Below are positions 55,968-64,000 of a DNA stretch of 64,000 nucleotides, piece by piece (the first letter of the stretch is position 1; every line of letters starts with the position of its first letter). The position numbers and the translations under genes are program-made. The stretch covers positions 1-64,000 of the forward strand of contig VCJN01002263.1 in assembly GCA_006384855.1 (NCBI GenBank), in the 5' to 3' direction. The notes beneath the pieces are model-generated. The model saw only the letters and a program-made list of their open reading frames with translations. It made no database searches and had not been told where the DNA came from. Origin of the DNA: Tetraselmis striata (taxonomy: Eukaryota; Chlorophyta; Chlorodendrophyceae; Chlorodendrales; Chlorodendraceae).

Positions 55968-58900
55968 TCACATGCCGACATCGGATGCCGCGGCCAGCCT
56001 CGTCATGTGCGCGAGGCAGAGCATGATCTGGCCATAAGACGTGCCCTCAGGCAGAGCCTCCTTCAGCGCCCTCAGGCCGATTCCTCGCCGCGACAGCACG
56101 CCTTGGAGGCCGTCGGCGCCGCGGCCAGCCAGGACCGCAGCGTCCGCCAGGGCGTCGCCGGTCGGGGCGTCCCTCGCTGTAGCGGCCTCGCGGTCCGGAG
56201 CGAAGCCCCCGCCGGCGCCGCCGCGGCACGCGTCCAGCACGGCGCGCCACACCGCCGCTGGAAGCTGCAGTCGGGGCCAGTCGTAGGCGTGCCCGGCGTG
56301 GATGGCGTCGGCCAGGTAGCCCTCCACAGTGCCCCGCTTCACCCGCCGCTCCTGCGCAATGGCGTCTGGGCACCCGCGGGCAAGCATGCGCTGAGCCCTC
56401 TCGCTCGGAGCACCCGGTCCAGTTGGGAAGGCCCCCTTCCCCTCTCTGTGTTTGTAAACCCAATAACTCACCAGTCTAATAGGACTGAAGTTCGGAATTA
56501 TAAATGGAATATAATATAACCAGAATAGAATAGAAAATGTGTTGATAACTCGAGTTGTTTGAAAAAAATCTGACAGATACATCTTAGGAAAACCGATTTC
56601 GGATAGCACGAAGTACATTGTTTGAGTGTGTATTGCCCATTTAGGAAAAGTTTACGTACATTATTTGAAAATAGCAAGCAATACAGGAGTGCGGACCGAT
56701 GCACGGCGATGAGATTACGTTTGCAATTAATTCTTACGACATACGCGTTATTTGTACGAGCAAGGACGATGACGGGAAATCAATCTCCTATTCGCATCGT
56801 CGTAATCCTTTAGTCGCTATATTGTTATTGTTATCCAGCGAAGCGTCGATTTTTCGGCGGTGAGCTTTATTGCCGTACGGGTACGCGTGTGGTGCAGCGG
56901 ATCGGGCCTATAGGTGCATGACAAAAGCACTTATCTACTGGCATGCACTACTAAGTACTACAATCCACCCACCCGCCCACCCACCCACGGTCCTTAATCA
57001 CACAGCCGTCCGATTACGACCTCACGGTTGAGAGGCTATGAGTACCGGTACTCGCTACTCGCTACTGGTAATGGAAAAAAAAACTCTGGTACTTCAAAGC
57101 GCTGGTAATGCGAACGCTCGCTGCTGGTACTGGTACTCGCTACTCGCTGCTGGTGATGGAAAAAAAACTCTGGTACTTCAAAGCGCTGGCCATGCAAACG
57201 CTCGCTGCTGGTACTTCAAAGCGCTGGCAGTGCAATTCGTGGAACTCTAGGCCAGTGATATATAGAACCCGTTATGTTAAAATTGTCTGAAAAATCGACG
57301 CATCGCTGATTCGACTGTCAAGCTACTCCATATTGTTATATTGTTACCGGTGTGATGTATATTAAATTAAAGCGTATAATAGAACGCGTATATACCGGTA
57401 AAGACTGTCCATGGCGCGTTTGACAGGGATTACAAATAACGACGTGCCTGCATTAATCTGGCAGTGTACTGACCACAATCCTTAGTACCGCGTCTAAACA
57501 ATATACTACGATGGAATAACTTTAGCGATAATAAGGAAAACGATTATAATAGTGGAATGCAATAGAAACACGAAAAAACGCTAGAAGGGTGGCAAATTAC
57601 ATCGGCCAGGGCCCGCCGTTTCAAATATTTGCGATGTACGCGTTAGTATCTCGATAGAGTGTCTCGAGGCAAAGTTCGGTGCTGGGTGACGAAGCAGTTG
57701 AATGTGTCCCACTCGGAGCATAACCTACAAACTGACACACGGCGGTCAGTCGCTGGCGCTTGCCAACTAGCACGGACGATGCAGCCCGACGTTTAACTAC
57801 GACTCACGCCCAGCGTCCACATGCAAGCATGCGTCTCGCCACGGTGCTCCGTGAGCAGCGGCATCGGGGGAGGGAGGTTTAGAGGCAAACACGGAACAGG
57901 GAGGCGATCGGTCGTTGTTGTGGCCTGCTATGTTGGGACTCCGCAACGGGGGAATGACTCGGCAACGGAACTCATTGATGCACGGTCGCAAGCAGTCGGC
58001 GGCATTCCGCCACGCGATCGAGACATCGTTGCAAGAAGACGGTGTCCTCTTAACAGTCTACCATACCAACCATCGACAACGGGGACGCTCACTACTCACT
58101 ACCCAATAGAGGACTCTGCTTGGCTTTTTTACGCCTGTAAGTAATGGTAAGACTAATCCCGCGTTTCAGTTTGAGCCGATACCGCAAATAATCGTACGGG
58201 TAAGAATTCACGGTTGCGGCTCGCGAGTAGTTGCCTTATTGAGTCGTAGCCCTTAGACGTTTTCCCCAGCGCCGTCGGCAGTACGCGTCCGGTGCAAACT
58301 GCTTGGGCCAACCCACAATGAAAGGCATTCAACACTGGCCTGTGGTGCGTACCTGTACAAACTAAGCTCGTAGCACAGATAACGACATTCGATATTTGAC
58401 CCGGTAGTCAACGGACGGATATACCGGTACTGGAAACTTAGGCTAAAGTCGAATTGTTCTACAGGGTATTCATACGACGAGAAAACTGCGAAGCGAGACT
58501 TTGCAAGTTTACCGTAATATGTTTCGGACCACACCACATTCATCCCACATTCCGCGAACGGGCCGGCGGGCTTCCCCGAGGACGCTCGGCGCGCAAACCT
58601 TGTATGACACCGACGTGGCCAAGGGTCGTCTCGAGGTGCTGCGGGATTCCCGAATAATGAAAACGGTGATGTTTTCGCACAATGGTAGCGCCGACTGGCG
58701 AGATGTTTCGAAAGTAAAACGGAAATGACGTGGTTTGCGCGCCGCCCTTCCCCGCGGCCGGGAGCGTACCCCAGGTCCACTATATGGCAGGAGCATGTCA
58801 GGAGTTGACCAGCACGTCAGGGAACGCCACCCGGCTGGCTGTGACATACCAATCGTCATCCGCCTCTCCATGAAGCTGTGCAGCGCCTCCAACTTGCAGG

Positions 58901-61900
58901 GCGGGAGCCGCGTGCCGCCGGCCGGGCGCCCGCCGCTTCCCCCCGGCGCGCAGTTGGGGCCCGCCTCGCTGCTGAAGATCTGGCGGACGAGAGCCACGTC
59001 TGCGACCGACAGCCACGGAGCGGCTCAGGGCGGGCGGGGGGGGGGGGGGGGGGAATTGCGAACAGGGCAGACGAGAATTAGCATAATAACCCGTGCGAGC
59101 AGGTGGGGATGAGGGGAGACGGGATCGGCTTGCCGACTCGACCGTCTCGGGACAGCCTGGCGGGGTATTTATTACTGCCACCTTCAGCTGTGACCTCGGC
59201 TGATGTGGCCACTGGGACTGCCTCCGTGGAGCAGGCGAACGCTGGCGCGGTGGCGACGGTATCGACCCTGTTGACCAGCGGAGGCTGGCCCCGTATGGCC
59301 CAATGCACCTGCGCCATACCCAGGGGGGGAGGGGGGCGTTGGACATGGCTCAGACGAGCAAAAAAAAAAGCACATGACAAAAGGGAAGGGAGAGGGAGGA
59401 GGAGGAGAGGGGAGGGGTGTCGCCGTACCAGCAGCGAGGCAAATGCGTCGGTGGCGGCGTAGAGCTGCTGAGGCACGGACAACGGGCGCACCTCCCAGTT
59501 GCTACACCGCACCTGCGAGCGACGACCCGACACGCCCGGTGAGCCTCCCGGACGCTCGGGTCGACACCGCACAACCTACTAACTTGAGCACTGCGACCTT
59601 GGCGGACGTTCCAGGCGTTGGTTCATCTCGACGGACCAATTGCCGAGCGCCGAACACTCGGCGATGATACTATCATCGAATCGGCAGCTGTCGCTGTGGC
59701 CATTTATATGTCCGTCGACCATCGACGTCGAGAACGAGTGACTGGCACAAGTTCGCGATGCTCCCGTCGTTCGTTGCCCGGGGGAATGGGGGGGGGGGGG
59801 GGGGGGGGGGACGGGAGACCCACCGACTTGACCTTGCTAAGCTCCGCGCCAAAAAACGCCTCGCAGAGGCTGGCGAGCGAGTAGCTCCGCAGCGCGGGCA
59901 TCCGCCGACCCGCCACCTCGTCCATAAGCTCCACCACTGCCGCGGCCTCCACCCCGTGGTCGATCTGCCGGGCGAACCCGCGTGGGATCAGCCCACGCGC
60001 CCATCGCGACAACTTCGTGCTGCGGAGGAGGGAGGCTGAGCTCACCTGCATCTTGTGTGCGTCGCCGCGCGCCCCGACGCCAGTGAGGAAAATCTCCTGC
60101 CCATTCGGCGGGCCCATTGCCGCACGGCGTCGTCAGCGCGCTCGGAGAAAATAAGAATCAGCACCTCGAGCGCTCACGGACAGGGGATGTGCCGTTAGAC
60201 GTCGACCCCGAGCCCGAGCCCGATCCCAACGTCGACCCAGACCTCGATCGAGTGATAGAGTCGAGGCTTATCGCCGTATGTCGTCCGCATCGCCTCAATA
60301 GCCCAGCCCGATGGACTGATGGAGGTGCGACAGGCCGCGAATGAACCATATTTCCGGATATGTTGGGCGGAGCTGAGTATCGGGACGAGTACAGAGGACA
60401 TCCGAGGTGAAATGGTTTTGGAGCCGCCGCATCAGGAAACACAGCCGCTGCAATATCACGCACCCCAAGTGAATATGTATGGCGCACCCAAAGCGAGCAG
60501 GGCGTCCAATGGTGGGACAGAGATTCTTTGCCACATCCCTGGAATATGTGGATCATCGGCGGCTTCGACGGATAAGATTGGTGGTCTAGTATAGTGATGC
60601 TGTACATATGTAGCAAGTACATATTTGAGTATGGAATAAGATGGAGCGTTTTTTGTTTTATTGCTGGTTTTTGGTTTCGCATAAGTATACGGTAAGGTCT
60701 AGGGCTTGATCTTTCACTAATTAAACCTAGGGCCCTAGAATTGTGGTACCTGAGGATAGTAGGAGCGCCCACTACCAAATAGACTAATGGATGCTCATCG
60801 CTTATCCGTAGCGGTACATGCGTCAATTGAATATTATCCCACCGATGTAGGCACTTTCCGGGCGGCGGGCAGCCCCATGCGCGCCCTTCTTCCATCGCCT
60901 TCGCCTCACCTGGCTGGTGAGCACGTCCCGCAGCGCGGGTGTCACTCCGGCGTGCTTCACGTGCAGCAGCAGGCAGATGAGCTCGCGGCCGCCCTGCGCC
61001 GCCGCCTCCTGCGCAAACGCGCCCTCTTCGCCCTGTTGCCCGACCCGCCAGGGAAAACAGCGCAGCATCGCGACGGCGCCGACCTTCAGCCCGGGTGCCC
61101 TTGAGCCCTAAGGACCTAGCGAGGGTGCAGCGATGGGTGGCAATGCTCGCAACACGTCCCCGCATGGTCGAATCAAAGCACCGAATCCACGCCGGTCACA
61201 CTGCCTTGGCAAGATGGTGATGCTGACCGCGTCTCAGGGGCGGCTCTCACCGGCGGCGGGTCGGCCCTGGGGAAGCACAGCTGCAGCAGCGCCGCGGGGC
61301 GCGGGGGCACCCCCCGTGCAAACGTCGCCCGCCACTCGATGTCGAAGCCGCAGGTGAGGGGTGCACAGCGCAGCAGCTCCCGGCAGCAGCGCTCCACCTG
61401 CCACACAGCATCAAGTGCGGATGAGATGCCGGCGCGTCGCTGTCTCCGGCAGCAGGCGATGCTTCCTCCTCTGGTATCTCATTATTCGGCACCATGTGCC
61501 CCCCCCCCCCTTGCCTGCTGGCTCCCGGAAGCTGCCCCCTGCTGCTGGGTGGTATCCCACAGGCTCGCACATTAATAGCCCTAAAATTAAGCACAGCTAT
61601 AAAGAAACCCAAAAGTTGGTGAAAAAGAATATACACCGCATCTCCTTGGTATCGTAGATGCACCGTCCGTGCTGGATGTCTTTGTTATTGTAAACAGTTG
61701 GATGCTTGGGCCAACCACAGCGGCGGTCGCATAATCGCTGACTAGGCAATCAGAGCTTGATGAGCGCTGTCGCTATGACAGTCTGTTGCGTCATAGGCTG
61801 CGTATGGAGTGGTTGTTTTGGTCCGGTGTACTTTGTGGCCTAGTGTACTACAATAGACATTTCACAGACACAAACGGTATGCGGATAAATAACGTTTTCA

Positions 61901-64000
61901 AGCCCGTGGCGAAAAGGGAAAACTATCAAAACGGATAAATAAATAAGAATATAGCACGAACACATCACGGATATTCCGACGCAAAGGTGCAAAACACCTT
62001 TTGTTGTTTTTGGGCCTTACGGACCATATTTAATTGTACGATAATGGCAGCGGCAGCAGATGCTCCGAAACCACGCCGCCAGTGCGGTCTCTGCACCGGG
62101 CCACAAACTCGAAAAACCGTGGGAAGCAAAGATAGGCCATACAGGGGGCGCCGCGGCGCACCTCTGGCGCGCTGTCCGCATAGATGACGCGCCCCTTGAA
62201 GCGCAGCGCGGGTCGATCGGGCTCCTCGCCGCCGCTGCTCCCAGGCGGCTCGGCGCGGAACGATTGCGGCAGGCACCGGGTGCTCGGCGTCGCTGTGCTG
62301 GCGGGCTTCGCGGCGCTTGGCGCGTCTGTCTCTGGGGGAGGCTGCCCGCGAGCCGGGGGAGGGGGTCACGGTGGCTTGAGGCGGCGCTGCTGGGGCGGAC
62401 GGGGTCAATTGGTACACCGCCAGGCATCCGCCTGCCAAGCGCTAAACAACAGCTCTCCGGGAGTCCAATGAGATGATCCCAGTCATGGATATGTTACGGG
62501 CGACAACGCGGTAATACAAACGATGCGAGTAAGAAGCTGCTCCGCCTGCCAAACGTCAAATGTAGACGATGCAGGATCGGAACTACATCGAATATTTGTA
62601 TTCGTTGCAGATAGTCCCAACTTGAGGCTTCTAATGAGGCTCTTATAAGACGTCTTAGACTCGGCACCCGTAACGTATCCATAGCACGGCCCAGCCAGAT
62701 CGACATGTCACATAACGCTAACGCATTGCCACCCAAAGTACCTGACAGACCCGCCCAGGTACACAAACAATGGACCATTGGCTACCTGGGATACCGACAG
62801 GATGGACGCCTGCAGGGCATGTCCTCCCCCCAGACCCGCAGGCAGACGGACCCGCGCTACGATGGTGGGGCCATCAGCGCATTGGCAGCAGCGCACCTCC
62901 CCGGGTGCAGCAGAGGGGCAGCATACTCACCAGGGCGGCCTCACCGCCGCCGCCGGCATCCGCCGCCTCCGCTGCCCGGAGCCGTCCTCGCGCCTCGCTG
63001 GCATCGGCTGCCACCTTGCGCCCTGCACAGCCCCACACAGGGGAGGGAAGGTGAGAGGGGCGGGGCTGCGGCAGGAGGAGCGCCCCCCCCCCCCCCCCTC
63101 CCCCCGGCTTCCTCCCCACCTGCAGCCTCCGCGGCCGCTGCGTCGTAACCGCGCCCTCGCAGCCGCTCCGCCCAATCTTCTCCGCGATTCTCCCCAGCCG
63201 CAGCTGCGTGCGCCCCACTGCACGGTGGTGCGGCGGTGCTGGCCTGCAAGGGGTGGTGGTGGAGATGGTGGTGGTGACATTAGAAGGGGAGGTGGCAATG
63301 CGAGGGGGAGGGAGGCGTTCATCAGCCAGTTATGTATTTTCCAATGCCCCCCCCCCCCCCCCCCCTAATGGGTCAGCTTCCTCTCAGGGTGGCGAGGCAG
63401 CGCAGCAAGCGGCGCCATACCGGCTGCTGCCCCCCGTCTGCGTGCCCCTCCGGTTGCTGGGGCGTGGCACCCAAGCTCGGTTCCTCCCCCGGGAGCGGCA
63501 AAGCCACCGCGCGCTCCAGGTCCCAGCTCAGCGCCGCCCGCGTGCCCCCCACCCACTGCGGCTGGACGCGCGGGCTTAGCTCCTCCGACGGCAGCGGCAG
63601 CGCCACGGCGTCCCGCAGGGTCTGAGCTGCATGCAGACGCGCCCGCGCCGCCGCTGCATCCGCCACAATCTTCTGCCCTGTGCAGGTGCGGCGCGGCGGG
63701 TGCTCAGGGGAAAGAGGGTGGAGGACGGTGGTCGAGGGGTGTGCTGAGGCTGACTTGGTGGCGAAGTGGGAAGATGTGGCAGGGGGGTGGGCCCGGGGGG
63801 GGGGGGGGGGGGGGGGGGGGAGGGGGGGGGATTGGAGCCACGCACCCCTGCGGTCGGCCTCAGCTGGGTGGCAGCCGGCGGCGACCAGACGCTGTTGCCA
63901 CTGCTGCGCCCTGTACACCGCCGCCGCGTGCGCGGCCTCCTCCGCCTCCTGCAGTCCCTCCGCCTCCGACTCGCCCGCAGCGCCGCGTGCCTCCTCGCGT
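55968..64000 (-). CDS. WRN-type 3'-5' exonuclease with RecQ-type C-terminal HTH, 5' partial
   Basis: DEDDy exonuclease of the Werner type, acting on DNA ends in replication and repair. The 5' end is outside the window. Clear minus-strand exons: 64000-63846, 63672 to about 63422, about 63240-63118, about 63025-62931, about 62400-62162 (LRFKGRVIYADSAPE), 61397-61251 (VERCCRELLRCAP, then the metal-binding GFDIEW), about 61083-60910 (ELICLLLHVKHAGVTPALRD), 60096-59824 (GVGARGDAHKMQ, RSYSLASLCEAFFGAELSK) and 59512-59429 (VRCSNWEVRPLS, catalytic YAATDAFASL). Weaker exons lie near 59331-59290 and 59020-58825 (KLEALHSFMERRMTI). The last exon, from about 56420 to a stop at 55968, has DAIAQERRVKRGTVEGYLAD and LKEALPEGTSYGQIMLCLAH, the helix-turn-helix found at the C-termini of WRN/RecQ proteins. 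No helicase domain is seen between them. The N-terminal exons form a repeated pair. Linking the HTH exon across a 2.4-kb intron is inferred. Confidence 0.8.
57049..57240 (+). repeat. Tandem repeat, ~85-bp period
   Basis: Two full units starting TACTCGCTACTCGCT (57049 and 57134) and a partial third. Each has GGAAAAAAAACTCTGGTAC and TTCAAAGCGCTGG, ending CGCTCGCTGCTGG. It lies in the long inferred intron before the last exon of the exonuclease gene. Confidence 0.85.
57455..57650 (+). repeat. Dispersed repeat, partner at 43500-43720
   Basis: Contains GGAATGCAATA, GCTAGAAGGGTGGCAAA and CGCCGTTTCA in the same order as the copy in the last PAT1 intron. Confidence 0.55.

Noticed and set aside
60020-60045. 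A 26-nt intron in the exonuclease gene with GT and AG ends
   Set aside because: The frame is open straight through (HKMQVSSASLLRSTKLSRW), so no intron is needed, and 26 nt would be exceptionally short.

Overview
The window is nuclear DNA of a eukaryote, most likely a green alga (Chlorophyta). Spliced genes with GC-rich, alanine-rich exons sit in a less GC-rich, repeat-laden background. One protein is a plastid-type site-2 protease, and I recognise nothing bacterial in gene organisation. Exon joins are my own manual GT-AG models. The species cannot be named from the sequence.

Layout. 618-2540 (+): five-exon RseP/ARASP-type site-2 metalloprotease. 4125-5199 (-): last exon of a PTEN-like protein whose catalytic arginine is replaced. 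8127-13000: repeats, including a LINE-like ORF remnant, a tRNA-related SINE and the best copy (A) of a tyrosine-recombinase element. 14417-15814 (-): Nudix/MutT hydrolase. 17512-18657 (-): MSI1/RBBP4-type WD40 histone chaperone. 20047-25061 (+): large unrecognised multi-exon protein. 26290-26891 (-): small unrecognised membrane protein. 27815-38180: element copies B and C with a TA-flanked DNA transposon and an hAT-like MITE between them. 38624-43974 (+): PAT1 mRNA-decay factor, eight exons. 44905-45945: a tandem duplication, one copy of which carries a tiny LINE insertion. 46572-49032 (-): zinc alcohol dehydrogenase of the CAD family, nine exons including one GC-AG intron. 49200-55967: gene-poor, with repeat remnants. 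55968-64000 (-, runs off the window): WRN-type 3'-5' exonuclease joined to a RecQ-type C-terminal helix-turn-helix.

Main discovery candidate. Three copies (A 9666-12888, B 27815-31020, C 34961-38180) of a 3.2-kb element carry split direct repeats (A1-ORFs-B1-A2-B2) typical of PAT/Ngaro-like DIRS retroelements, but encode only a Gag-like protein and a tyrosine recombinase, with no reverse transcriptase or RNase H. In all three copies the two ORFs lie in the same frame, separated by a single TGA followed by CGG. This is a known stop-readthrough context, so a Gag-recombinase fusion made by readthrough is predicted. The recombinase frame has no ATG near its start.

The cellular genes do not form a pathway; they look like ordinary independent eukaryotic loci. 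A recurring feature of their introns is long C runs on the sense strand, next to the 5' or 3' splice site.
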